Assembly: GCF_937616625.2 (NCBI RefSeq)
Contig: NC_065570.1
Coordinates: 10,364,001-10,428,000, forward strand
Length of the DNA: 64,000 bases
From: Mercurialis annua
Taxonomy: Eukaryota > Streptophyta > Magnoliopsida > Malpighiales > Euphorbiaceae
Direction: 5' to 3'
This document shows positions 30,701-41,100 of this stretch, one piece after another. A program made the translations under genes and the position numbers. The notes beneath the pieces were generated by a model. That model was given only the letters and a program-made list of their open reading frames with translations, was not told the DNA's origin and searched no databases. Every line of letters starts with the position of its first letter. Positions within the stretch are counted from its first letter, which is position 1.

Positions 30701-33101
30701 GGTCTCTCAGCGAGGTATTGAGGCTAACCCAGATAAAATCGAAGCGGTCTTAAAAATGATGCCGCCACGAAGCATACATGAAGTCCAGAAGCTCAACGGC
30801 CGGATCACGGCTCTAGGTCGGTTCATGTCCTGCTCGGCAAAACGATGTCTACCTTTCTTCAAAACCCTGAAACAGATCAAGAACTTCGCATGGACAGCAG
30901 AATGCCAGCAGGCGTTTGAGGAATTGAAAAGCTTCCTATCCTCGCCCCCACTTTTGGCGAGACCAGATCCGGGCGACATGTTATATTTATACATCTCTTG
31001 CTCTGACGAAACAATAGCAGGAGTATTGGTATCGGAAAAAGGAGGAGAACAATACCCGATCTACTACATCAGCAAAGTACTCAGAGATGCGGAGCTGAGA
31101 TACCCGAAGTTGGAAAAGCTGGCACTGTGCGTATACACCGCCACCATCAAGCTCCGACATTACTTCGAAGGGCACCAAGTCATTGTACGAACCGACCAAC
31201 CATTACGAAAAATCCTCCAGAAGGCAGAGACAAGTGGACGCATAGCAGAATGGGCCGTCAAAATAGGAAGCCTGGGCGTTATCTATGAAGCTCGAAAAGC
31301 ACTGAAAGCTCAAGCACTAGCCGACTTCTTCGCAGAGTTAACATTCAAAGAACCCATGGAGGACAAAACGACTCCTTGGGAGATACACGTCGATGGGGCA
31401 GTTTGCGGAGAAGGAGCGGGGATCGGAGTCGTGCTTAAAGGACCAGGAAGGATCCAAATGGAATACTCAGCAAGACTCGAATTTCCAGCTTCCAACAATG
31501 TTGCGGAATATGAGGCGCTGATAACAGGGTTGCAATTATGCGAAGAGCTCAATATCTCCGAAGTCCAGATCTATAGTGATTCGCAACTGGTCGTGAACCA
31601 AGTCTCAGGGAACTTCGAAGTGAAGGAAGTTACATTGAAGAAATACGCCAAGCAAGCCAAAACCTTCTTTGCCGATAATGGGCGATCCTGGTCGTTACAG
31701 CAAATACCCAGAGCAATGAATGGAAGATCAGACGAATTGGCAAAGTGGGCAGCAACAAAGAATTACGACTCAATGAGAAACATCCCTCATGAAATCAAAC
31801 GACAGCCTAGCTTTCAAGAAGAAATTGAAGAAGGCGAAGTACTGATGGTAGAAGGGAAAGAAACCTGGATGACCCCCCTCACAGCATACCTGGCTAATGG
31901 AATACTCCCCGAGGATAAGAAGGAATCCAAAAGAATAGTGGTACTCTCATCAAAGTTCGGAATATACAACGGCCAGCTGTACAAACGGTCATTCACCCAT
32001 CCCTGGCTAAGATGTGTGAACAAAGAAGAAGGAGAGTACATCATGAAAGAATTACATGAGGGGACCTGCGGAGCACATGACGGAGCATCAACACTGGTCA
32101 GAAAAGCACTGCTACAAGGCTATTATTGGCCCACGATGAAAGAACAAGCTACAAATCTAGTAAGGGGATGCGGGCCTTGCCAGCAACATGCCTTGGTACC
32201 GAGAAAGCAAGCTTCAGAAATGAAACCCATCGGCAGTGCATGGCCGTTCGCCCAGTGGGGTATGGACATCCTGGGACCTCTCCCTTTGGCCACAGGACAA
32301 CGGAAGTTCCTGGTAGTGGCAATCGACCACTTCACCAAGTGGATAGAGGCAGAACCACTGGCAAAAATCACCCAACAACGCATAACTAACTTTTTCTTTA
32401 GATCTATCTTGTGCAGGTTTGGAATACCGAAGGTGCTGATCACAGACAACGGAAAGCAGTTCGACTCAGCAAAGTTTAGAAAGTTTTGTGCCGAGTATCA
32501 GATCGACCTAAGGTTCACTTCGGTTTACCATCCACAATCAAATGGGCAAACCGAAGTGGCCAACAGAATCCTACTGGCCGGACTAAAAAGAAGACTAGAC
32601 GAGTGCAAAGGAAGATGGGTAGAAGAACTCTACAGCGTCCTATGGAACTACCGTACCACCCCTAGAGAATCAACGGGCGAAACTCCATTCGCCCTAGCCT
32701 ATGGAACGGAGGCTGTAATTCCTGTAGAGATCGGCGCACCCACGCCAAGGACAGAAGACAACCAGCTAAACCTAGAAGAAAACGAAGAAGAGCTCAGGAA
32801 CAATCTGGATCTCCTGGTTGAAAAAATCAACAGATCAGACATCAGGATGGAAGCCTACAGACAAAAGATGGCCAAACATTTCAACAGCCATGTAAAGAAA
32901 AGAAAATTCAAATTGGGCGACCTCGTCATGCGAAAAACCGAAGTCAAAAAAGGAGAAGCAGGAAGTGGAAAACTGCAGCCAAACTGGGAAGGACCTTACA
33001 CCATCAGCGAGGTCATTAAAGAAGGAACATTTAAACTCACTAACTCCATGGGAAGAATCATACCAAGGACATGGAACGCCAACAACTTGAGGAAAATTTA
33101 G
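27714..33101 (+). CDS. Gag-pol polyprotein of element A
   Basis: One uninterrupted frame of 1,795 codons. Gag core (residues about 180-350) contains LFPTTLKGLAQEWYQSL. A zinc-binding-like CEFHRDNGHTTDEC follows near 440. Protease active site DTGSSVNMI is at about 582. Reverse transcriptase covers about 830-1000 with [19 protein letters not shown] and YVDD at 946. The usual RNase H follows, then a second RNase H-like domain starting WEIHVDGAVCGEGAG near 1221. Integrase has the zinc-binding part near 1450 (GTCGAHDGAS, CGPCQQH) and the catalytic core with [13 protein letters not shown] and ITDNGKQFDS. No chromodomain is seen. No stop or shift separates gag from pol, so a single polyprotein or leaky processing is implied. 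All key residues I can check are present. Confidence 0.95.
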   Translation: MDPLQDNTLPATNREDRETEPPALNLFPPTSEEGETSDPLTTRQTIPPIAIAPEEEPINNQAMFKAFLEITSLLKDIKQSISLKPPEQGSAKSPVQKSTSTMDKGKEPMQEEGAPENSAKKQNAPIVIPDEERWMDEQHTLKGGEEHLEEKVRQVMSRLGIRCEDVDISLRSDSPLADFIISHDFPTKFRYPPNLESYDGTGCPKSHIHKFQAVINVQTNLDHVLCKLFPTTLKGLAQEWYQSLKPGSVLTFKQFSGLFQARFVACIPQKKLSTDLLAIMQWEGETLRKYVERFNKEAMQIEDLSQEIAYTALLNGTTNSDLRKELLAKSPKSFTTLMTIAHTQIRVDDGQREIENRLGRVEERTFAERRNGDRSPTGRRFGEKGNDHFRNKRKKDEDRRYTPLNTTRTNVLFWVKDSREKVRWPRKMNAASASKRDNSKYCEFHRDNGHTTDECWHLKEEIEKLIERGSLSQFIKRDTEARETESERKKERKEETARRPRPEPTGVVNVIMGGSTGGDSNTTRKKAARTVYSVSPGAPNAKKFRSVSFSEGDSHGLSVPHEDALVVKGRLNNFEVSRMLVDTGSSVNMITMEVFGRIGLKKENLTHVSTPLVGLGGKSVQVEGSLEINIQLGDGEIYKEIRAEFMVVNMDFAYNAILGRPLLHDTCASICMRYLLMKIPTREGDAEVRGCQKSAREAYFTALRKVHITLPVLTMEPPEKKERAEHYGRTAKIELSPGKEIEVGDELEEEIKRSLTENLRSLGDSFAWTTDELIGVDPDVICHRLNIATDAKAVIQKKRRHSPEKQLAIAEEVARLKAANVIKDAYYPKWVANVVMVKKSNGTYRMCVDFTDLNKACPKDSFPLPHIDQLVDSTAGHALYTFLDAKAGYHQIPMAPEDQEKTAFITDQGLFCYKMMPFGLKNAGATYQRLVNSIFRDQIGKHMEVYVDDMIIKSIRAEDHPTDVKIVLETLKRYQLKLNPEKCVFGVPAGKFLGYMVSQRGIEANPDKIEAVLKMMPPRSIHEVQKLNGRITALGRFMSCSAKRCLPFFKTLKQIKNFAWTAECQQAFEELKSFLSSPPLLARPDPGDMLYLYISCSDETIAGVLVSEKGGEQYPIYYISKVLRDAELRYPKLEKLALCVYTATIKLRHYFEGHQVIVRTDQPLRKILQKAETSGRIAEWAVKIGSLGVIYEARKALKAQALADFFAELTFKEPMEDKTTPWEIHVDGAVCGEGAGIGVVLKGPGRIQMEYSARLEFPASNNVAEYEALITGLQLCEELNISEVQIYSDSQLVVNQVSGNFEVKEVTLKKYAKQAKTFFADNGRSWSLQQIPRAMNGRSDELAKWAATKNYDSMRNIPHEIKRQPSFQEEIEEGEVLMVEGKETWMTPLTAYLANGILPEDKKESKRIVVLSSKFGIYNGQLYKRSFTHPWLRCVNKEEGEYIMKELHEGTCGAHDGASTLVRKALLQGYYWPTMKEQATNLVRGCGPCQQHALVPRKQASEMKPIGSAWPFAQWGMDILGPLPLATGQRKFLVVAIDHFTKWIEAEPLAKITQQRITNFFFRSILCRFGIPKVLITDNGKQFDSAKFRKFCAEYQIDLRFTSVYHPQSNGQTEVANRILLAGLKRRLDECKGRWVEELYSVLWNYRTTPRESTGETPFALAYGTEAVIPVEIGAPTPRTEDNQLNLEENEEELRNNLDLLVEKINRSDIRMEAYRQKMAKHFNSHVKKRKFKLGDLVMRKTEVKKGEAGSGKLQPNWEGPYTISEVIKEGTFKLTNSMGRIIPRTWNANNLRKI

Positions 33102-33159
33102 TGACAATGGATCACCATCCGACATGATTAGTTATTCCTTAAGAATCAACATGATTAGT

Positions 33160-33286
33160 CAAGCGATGTTTAGTTTCAATATTGTATTTCAATTCCTCCA
33201 AGTGATGTTTAATCACAGCATTGTGTTTCAATTTCTACAAGTGATATTTCATCACGCTACTGTATTTGAATTTATGCAAGTATTTT
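33160..33286 (+). repeat. 39-bp tandem repeat, three units and a partial
   Basis: Units start CAAGCGATG, CAAGTGATG and CAAGTGATA at 33160, 33199 and 33238, exactly 39 bp apart, with a partial fourth at 33277. They lie just after the gag-pol stop, in the same relative place as the 21-bp array of element B. Confidence 0.8.
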
Positions 33287-33643
33287 AATTTACCCTTGCT
33301 CGGACAAGGAATTTCCACAGATATCGTCTCTTTACCATAATTACTGATTACTTAAAATATTTCCAAAGAGGAGAACTGACGAGTTCATTCCCAAAAAAGG
33401 AAAATACACAGTCAAAATATATATATCGCCTGGAATAAAGAGAACATAGAAACTAGCTATCTCAAAAATAAAGAAGGCAAAAAAGATATATATTAAGAAG
33501 AGGGCAAATGCCCCACAAAAAAAAAAAAAAAAATACAAAGGAAAATAAAATTCCTAACAAAAGAAAATATACAAATGTACAAAGTACATAACAAAAAAAA
33601 AAGAAAGGAAAATTCTTCCTATACAAAAACTAAAAAGAGGAAT

Positions 33644-36511
33644 CTAAAGCTTGATGATCTCTGGCTCAACCTTCTCCGGGGCAGCCTCTTTGTTCCCCTC
33701 CAAAATATTTGGGACAGATAGCCCCTCCTGCGAATCCCGCCTGGCTGAAGAAGAAGCATCGACATGAATGTTGCCAGAACGGGTGGGAGAAGGGACATCG
33801 GCAAGACTAAGAGGATCGGACCCTGGAAGGATAGACTCCAGATCAGAAGGCCGATCCAATAAGTCCAGAGCAGCAAAAGGCCGCTCCGAAGATATAAGCA
33901 AGCCGAAGTCCTTCTCCTCAGGACTACCTCCCAAACCGGGAACAAGAGGCTTCTCGCCAGCCTTGGCAGGTTCCTGGACCCCTTGGGCAGACTGTTCGGC
34001 AACCTCAGCAGCACCTCCACCATTTTCAGACTTGATGGAGACAAACAAGTCTTGGGGAGAATCTGGCTCACTCTCACTGTTAACCCCCTCGGGAAAGCCA
34101 TATAAGAATTCAACGTCCCCATCAGGATGACGCTCCAAGTAGGTACCCACGATGGCTTCAGTGAAGTCAGTCAGATCATTGGCTAGCTGGGCGGTGTTAC
34201 GGCGACGCCTCTCCTTCTCACGAATCAGCCTGCCCCGCTTCAAATAAAGCCTCTTCTCAGCAACTGAGACTTTATCGTTAAGGGCCGTGACGGTGGTGTC
34301 GAACTCCTTCTTGAGATCGTCATAATCAGTACTTTTCAACACCACCTCTGCCGCCAGATTTTTATTTTCCTTCTTAAGGCGGGCGACCTCCTCAGACAGC
34401 ACACGCTGCTGCTTCACAGCACTCTCCCTCTCTCTGGATAATCTATCCACATCAGCACGAAGAGAGTCCAGCTTCTGAGTGCACCCGCCATGTTCGCTGC
34501 GAAGGGAGTCATACTTTCCCTTCAGCAGCTTGTACTCCGTCTTTAACTTCACCTGCATCTCATCGTCGTTAAGACGGTTGGAGCGGTATTGACGGATGGC
34601 ATAGGCAACCTAAACATAAAATAAAACTGAGTTAGAAAATAACCATAACAGGAAGAAAAAGGCAAAATGATAAAGTTAGAAAATAATCACCTTTGCCAGG
34701 TTGGAAAAACAATCGTCCATCAGTACGTTGTCCGGCCTCTTCAAATAATAGTCAACGTCCGAAGGGCAGCAGGAACCCCGGAAGATGTCGTGGGCAACGG
34801 CAGGACAACGCACAGTAGCATCGGCCCCATACTTTTGAAGGAGCAGGTCGACCTGAGTCACCATCACATCCCTCTTAGGCCTTTTCATAGAGGGTCCCTC
34901 CCCCTCAGTATCTTCGCCCCCTGAAGAAGGAGCTCGCCTTTTGCTGCCGGTCGAAGCAGCCGGGGCAGTTTGGGGAGCAGAAGGAAGGGATCTGGCATGC
35001 TTCTCCTTCGCAGGAACCTCCATCTTATCCTTCCCCTTACCGGTGTAAGAGGGAACAGCAGGAGGAGTAGAGCTGGTGACAGGTTCCTTTATCTGGAAGC
35101 CTGGCAGCACCACCCTAGGAGTAGGGGCAGATTCATCACCCTTCTGAGAAGAAGGGGGTTTGCTTCCAGTCGTAGAAGGAACATCGCCTCCTTTCTTGGC
35201 AGGCGCCTTCTTAGCCTCAGAAGTCGGCTTGGGAGCAGCTTGGGGAAGGGCCTCCCTCTCTCGAGCCTCCCGGCGAGCTCTCCTATCCTCCATGACCTTC
35301 TGCTGGAGCTCCTTGAAGTTCGGCACTGAAAAGTCAAAGGAAACAAAATTCAGAAAACGCCTCACAAAAATTAAAAGGGAATAAAAGCTTCATGGCACAA
35401 ACAAGGTACCAGAAGGACTAAGAGGCATAGAAGAAATATTAAGAGGGGAAGAAAGAAGTGGTTCGCCCATGTCAGGGAACTCGTCTCCATTATCAGGCGA
35501 TGTCTCCCTCTTATCCTCACTCTTCTTCCTCTTCCCCCTTTTTTCACCCTGCACTCTCTTGTTTCTCTTGGAGGCAACACTTTGGTCCCAGCCAAAGTAG
35601 GAATTTATCAGATTCACTACGTGCACCTTAGCGCCACCTCGAAGCAGACGCAGCGTCTCTTGATCAGCCTCGCTCAGGTTCGCCTTTTCCAATTTTAGGG
35701 GCCCTTCCACAAAAACATTCGGAATGGAACCCCAACCCCCTTCCTTCTTGGCGATGACAAAGGAACCTTTCCACCGCTTCAAAGAATTGGGAAGACCAGT
35801 GAAGGGAGATCTTCCGGGTTGCAAGTAGAAGAACTCATCGCTTTTCTTCCTCCCCAAAGAATAGATCGCCCTAACAATCTCGTAGCCCACCTGTCTCTTC
35901 AGTTGGAGTCCACGAATAAAAACTCCGGTCAGGTGGCGGTGGGCGTTAGGATGGAGTTGACCTAAGGGGATCTTAAAATTATCAAACACTTCTTGGGTGA
36001 AGAGATCGAGTGGTAGCCTTAAACCCGCCTCAAAATCTTCGACAAAAAGCAACTGTTCATCACCCTCTAAGACCTGGCTAACAGCCGAACCCTCAGATGG
36101 AATCCGAAGGCCAATGAAGGAAGGAATTTCGTACCTCGCCCTAATCCACACAAGGGCTTCTTGACCCAGACTGATGGTCCACTCAGACAAGGGTTTTTTA
36201 TTACTAGAAGATGTCCCAGAAGACCATTTACGTCTCTTAAAAACAAAATCCTCCTCATCTCCTTCGTCATCACCCAGTCCACCATCTCCGACCTCATCTT
36301 CACCAGCATCCTCAAGGGGAGCCTCGCCCTCTGGCTCTCTGTCATCAACACCCTCCTCACTGTCAGGGATCACCTTCTGAGACAACCCTTCCTCGTCAGA
36401 TGACAACTCAACGAGGGTAGCAAGAGGAACAGGGTAGGTTGGGTCACTGGCAGAACTCTCAGAGGAAGAGGAAGAAGAAGGGGAAGACACAGAAACCCTT
36501 AATGTAGACAT
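33644..36511 (-). CDS. Antisense spliced accessory protein of element A
   Basis: Three minus-strand exons, 36511-35410, 35325-34691 and 34609-33644, are joined by short GT-AG introns (84 and 81 bp) that keep the frame, giving 900 residues. Residues 1-120 are Ser-rich and acidic and end in a basic patch (FKRRK). The next part carries the conserved gypsy-associated domain (LDLFTQEVFDNF, IPLGQLHPNAHRHLTGVFI), matching the family annotated as a putative gypsy-type transposon protein (Transposase_28). The middle is Pro/Lys-rich with a nuclear-signal-like MKRPKR. Exon 3 encodes a long coiled coil (LKTEYKLLKGKYDSLRSE, VARLKKENKNLAAEV). Function is unknown; antisense genes at this position are known from Tat-lineage elements. 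The start was chosen as the first ATG of the open exon. Confidence 0.82.
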
Positions 36512-36929
36512 CCTGAAAATATACTATCTGAAAGCAAACAAGAAGAAGGAAGCAAGAAGACAAACAAAAATAGCTAAGCCACTTACTGATTGAGAGAGAA
36601 AGTCTGGTGCTATGTAACTCGAAGAAAGCCTGGCTGAGAAATAAATCAACAGAAGTAGAGAATCAGATAGAAAAAATCAAGAGTAAAAGATTTCATATTA
36701 AAGAACAAGTACCTCTTTTATACGCCAAGTTAGACACTCGAATGCCTGACAGCAGGAAACTCCTCGAAATAATCAATGAAAAACCAAAAGTCGCGTTCTT
36801 TTATAGTCAGAAAACGCTTCAAATTCGTAACCGTTGAAGGAAACGTTTGAAATTCAAACCATCTCGAAAATTTCGGAAATTCGAATTTTGAAATTTGGCG
36901 CTTCAAGTCTTTGACTTAGCAAGATTACA

Positions 36930-36941
36930 GGGGGGGACATC
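36930..36941 (+). promoter_or_regulatory. Polypurine tract of element A
   Basis: GGGGGGGACATC directly precedes the TG of the 3' LTR, the normal site for plus-strand priming. Element B has a comparable G-run. Confidence 0.75.
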
Positions 36942-37398
36942 TGATACCGCCCTAATAATATCAGAACTCCAAGCATCGCCTAACGAATGCTATGCTCGCC
37001 CAACGGGTCTCCAAACCTCCCATCGCCCAGTCTGTCTCGGGCGGACTCATCCAGGTCTACCATCTAGGCGACCTCATCCACTCTGTTCCCTGAGACCCAC
37101 TACCCGGGATAATCGGGAACGTGCCTTCACCATTATCAGTAATCGTGGGACAAACCCACGATTTACCAGATAACAACCGCCATAAACTCATTATAAAAGG
37201 AAGCCACCGAATGCTGAGAAGGGTAAGCACAAATCAGACTTAAATACTCTTACACTCATTTACCTACCAAAAAACCCTCTCTGACTTAAGCATCGGAGTG
37301 GCTTTCAGGCTGAGCAAGCCTGAGGTCCTTTGAGCTTATATTTGTTACTTGTGCAGGAAAAACAGTACGGGCGACCCTTTGAAGATCGACCTGTATCA
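36942..37398 (+). repeat. 3' LTR of element A
   Basis: 457 bp with no difference seen against the 5' LTR. Followed by the target duplication ATAGT. Confidence 0.92.
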
Positions 37399-37403
37399 AT
37401 AGT

Positions 37404-38152
37404 TATTGAGATTTACTTATCAAGGGTAAATGTACGTGGTGCAAAGTTCGTAATTTTATATTTGATTAACTTTTTTTATTTGCATGTGGTATCTAATAAT
37501 ATTAAAAATGACAAAATTGAACCTTTTTAATAATTTTTTTTGTTGTTACCTATTTTGACGTATATGCGCGACATGCACGTGGCATTTGATAGAGAGAGTC
37601 CATCTAATATTTTTTGTAACATTAAGTTCCAAATTGAAATAAAACATTTATATTTTTATTGAATAAATTGCCACATGTATGATATATATCGCCCACATAG
37701 TCATTTTTAATAACATTGGGTTCCATTTAAAAAATTACAAAGGTTTAGAATGAAATTGAATCTAATACGAGGATCAAAATGATACATTTGTCCTATTTTC
37801 AACAACAACAATGAAATGCATTTATAACACTAATTTTTGAAATTTTTATCCCTTGTAGAACAAATACATACAAGTGTAAAACAAAGATAGAGTGCTTGAA
37901 AATGCAATAAAATTGATTAACACTTGGCTTTAAAGTGTAGACAGACAGTAAGTAGACCGTATAAACAAATTTATTTGTTTACTTAAGTAGAAAGTAATTA
38001 AGTAAGAAATTAGACCAACCCTATCACAGTAATGTTGATTGTTACAATAAGTACGTAACTGTACACCTAAAATAGAATAGAAAGATCTTGTCTTGTGCAT
38101 CCTTAAGGAATTTATGTCAAGCCTAAGCTCCTAGTTTAGTGGAAGCTAGAGG
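37404..38152. other. AT-rich DNA between element A and the LINE
   Basis: No gene, RNA or clear repeat. It ends at the left copy of the LINE target duplication. Confidence 0.4.
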
Positions 38153-38195
38153 AACTAATTATATATTCTTTTTTTTTGACCAATCATGATTTCAT

Positions 38196-41100
38196 TTAAG
38201 AGAGATCACCATACAAAAGAGTTTGTAGTTTAGCAGGGGGGTTCGTGAACCAGCCCTCATTATACAAAATATTGGGTTCTTTACTAACCCAGTCAGCTAC
38301 TTGGTTCTGCTCTCTATATACATGGTTAAAAGAGCAAGAAGTTAGCTTTTTTGCAAGGGAGGTAATCTCATCTATTACAGGCTTAACATCCCAAGGGACA
38401 TCTTCATTGTTCTGATTGCAGTAGTCAATTAGAACGGAAGAGTCAGCTTCGCAATCTACTTGGTGCCAATTGAAGAGGATTGCGCATCTGACTGCGTCTC
38501 TGAGAGCTAAGGCTTCTGCTGAGAGTGCTGACCTGCAGAAATACTTAGTAGCTTTTCCAAAAATTAGGTTACCCTGATGGTCCCTACAAACAAAGGCTGC
38601 CGTGCAAATATTACGCTCACTGTCAAAAGAAGCGTCGCTATTGAGCTTGAGCTTGCCTGGGGGAGGAAGCAGCCATTTCCTCCTTGCACGAACTGATAAA
38701 TTATGAAGGTGAGTCTGCGGCCTGCAATCAATTTGAAGACAGTAGTCCTTCCATGCTTCGTTAGCTGACAATCTTGGGAATATTGCTTTTTGCTGGAAGA
38801 TGAAAGAGTTTCTGGCACACCAGATACGCCAACAAAGATTTGCCACCAGTAGAATCTTATCCTTCGATCCAGCAGCTGAAAGAGAATCAATCATATAAAT
38901 CCACCAATCACAAAATGATGAGAAATGCATATGATGCGTGTTAAATCCTAGAGTGGATGAGAACCAGGTTAGTCTAGAAAAATGACAATGAATAAGCATA
39001 TGCATTATGTCTTCTTCTGAGGCTTGACAGATTCTACACAGGTTGGAGCTGGACAAGTTCCTTCTGAAAAGGTTGGACTGCACTGCTAAAGCATTAGAAG
39101 CACATCTCCAAATAAAGTTTCTGATTTTAGGAGGACCCTTCAGGTTCCATATAGAGTTCCAAAGTTTGGCGTTGGCTGTGTGATGTTGCTGCATATTCAA
39201 AAGCTTGTAACCAGATTTGACAGTGTAAGTCCCTGACTTGGTGTAATGCCATATTATGCTGTCTTCTTTGTTCAGCAATCCCAAAGGCAGAGATAAAATT
39301 TGTTGGCTCTCCTTAGGAGTAAATGTTTTGTGAATGGTGTGGAAATTCCAGGTTCTTTCTTGCTTGTTCATTAAATCTGCAACTTTATTTACACCATGAA
39401 GTCTAACAGTGGGGTGTTGTAATCTGAAGTCCTCAGAGTCCGGAAGCCATTTACTTTCCCAAATGTCAATAGACTCACCATTTCCGATGGTCCAGTGAGC
39501 TCCTTTGGTAATGAGCTCTCTCCCTGCAAGAATACTTGTCCAGGCCCATGAGGGATGTCCACCTCGCTTGGCTTCGAGAAAATTAGTATGTGGGAAATAA
39601 ATACCTCTGAGGACCTTGGCCCATAGAGAAGTGTGGTCTTGTAGCAATTTCCAGCTTTGTTTAGCAACTAGAGATTTGTTGAATTCCGATAGTTGTTTGA
39701 AACCCAATCCCCCATCTGATTTTGGCTTAGTCATTTTATTCCAACTTCTCCAATGTATGCTTTTGTGGCTATAATCAACATTCCACCAGAACTTAGCAGT
39801 TAAGCTTTCAAGTTTAGTGATAACAGACTTAGGGAGAATGAAGACAGACATGAGGAAGGTAGGGAGCGCTTGTAAAATAGATTTAATCATGATTTCTCTC
39901 CCAGCTTGATTGAGTAGTCTGCTCTTCCAAGATTGAAGCTGCTTGAGGGCTTTGTCCAACAGATATTGGCATGCCTGGATCTTAGACCTTCCCCAGCTAG
40001 AAGGAACACCTAGATATTTCCCAAACGAAGAGACTTCGGCAATGCCAAGAATGGACGCAATTCGGCCTTTCAGAATGACATCCGTATTAGGGCTAAGGTA
40101 TAGGTCTGACTTATGGAGGTTGATGCTCTGACCCGATGCATTAGAGTAGTGATTGAGCGTTGTCTTGAGATTGTGAGCCTCACGAACAGCAGCTCTACCA
40201 TATAGGACCGTATCATCAGCGAAAAGCAAGTGACTGATGGCAGGACAACGGGGAGTAATACGGTAGCCTTCAAGATTACCAATCTCTCTTTCCTTATGTA
40301 TGAGTCTCGAGAGAACGTCAGAGACTATAATGAATATGTACGGGGAGAGAGGGTCACCTTGACGAATACCTCGAGTGGGACTAAAAGTTGAGGAAGGCTG
40401 CCCATTCACAATGACTGCAAATGTGACGGAGCGGATGCACTTCATAACCCATCTGATCCATCTACTGTGGAACCCGGTTCTGCTAAGTACTAAATGAATG
40501 AAACCCCAATCCAGGCGATCAAATGCCTTAAGCATGTCAATCTTTAGAGCAAAATATCCTTTCTTTCCCTTTTTACGGAGTTTCAAGTTGTGAATAGCCT
40601 CATGGTTAACAATTATATTATCAAAAATACAGCGACCACTCACAAAAGCAGCTTGTTCTTGAGTAATATAATATTTCAAGATGGGTTTGAGCCTATTAGC
40701 AAGAATTTTTGAAATGATTTTATACGAAAAGTTACAACAGCTAATTGGCCGATAGTCGCTAATAGATTCAGGGCTGCTAGTCTTAGGAATGAGTGAAATA
40801 TACGTAAAATTGATATCTCTAGGCATATGTTCAGTACGGAAGAAATTGTGAACCATTTTATAGACATCGGTTTTAATAATAGGCCAGTATTTATGGTAAA
40901 AACAACCCGGAAAGCCGTCAGGGCCCGGAGCTTTAAGAGCTCCCAACTGAAAAACAGCTCTATCAATCTCACTATCATGCACATCAGCTCCGAGAGCCAA
41001 ATTATCAGAATTATTAATGAGAGGGAGCAAAACATCGTGTACCTTTTGAGAGACTCTGGTGCTTTCTTTAGAATAAAGTTTTTGGAAGAATTGCAGTGCA

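Larger units (their letters stand above)
27181..37398 (+). mobile_element. Complete Ty3/gypsy (Tat-type) LTR retrotransposon, element A
   Basis: A 10,218-bp element has 457-bp LTRs (27181-27637 and 36942-37398) in which I see no difference, and a 5-bp duplication ATAGT (27176-27180 and 37399-37403). Order: 5' LTR, primer site, gag-pol on the plus strand, a three-unit 39-bp repeat, a spliced gene on the minus strand, polypurine tract, 3' LTR. The second RNase H-like domain before integrase, absence of a chromodomain and the antisense gene are features of the Tat lineage (Retand/Grande/Ogre relatives). All frames look intact, so it may be an autonomous and recent copy. Confidence 0.93.
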
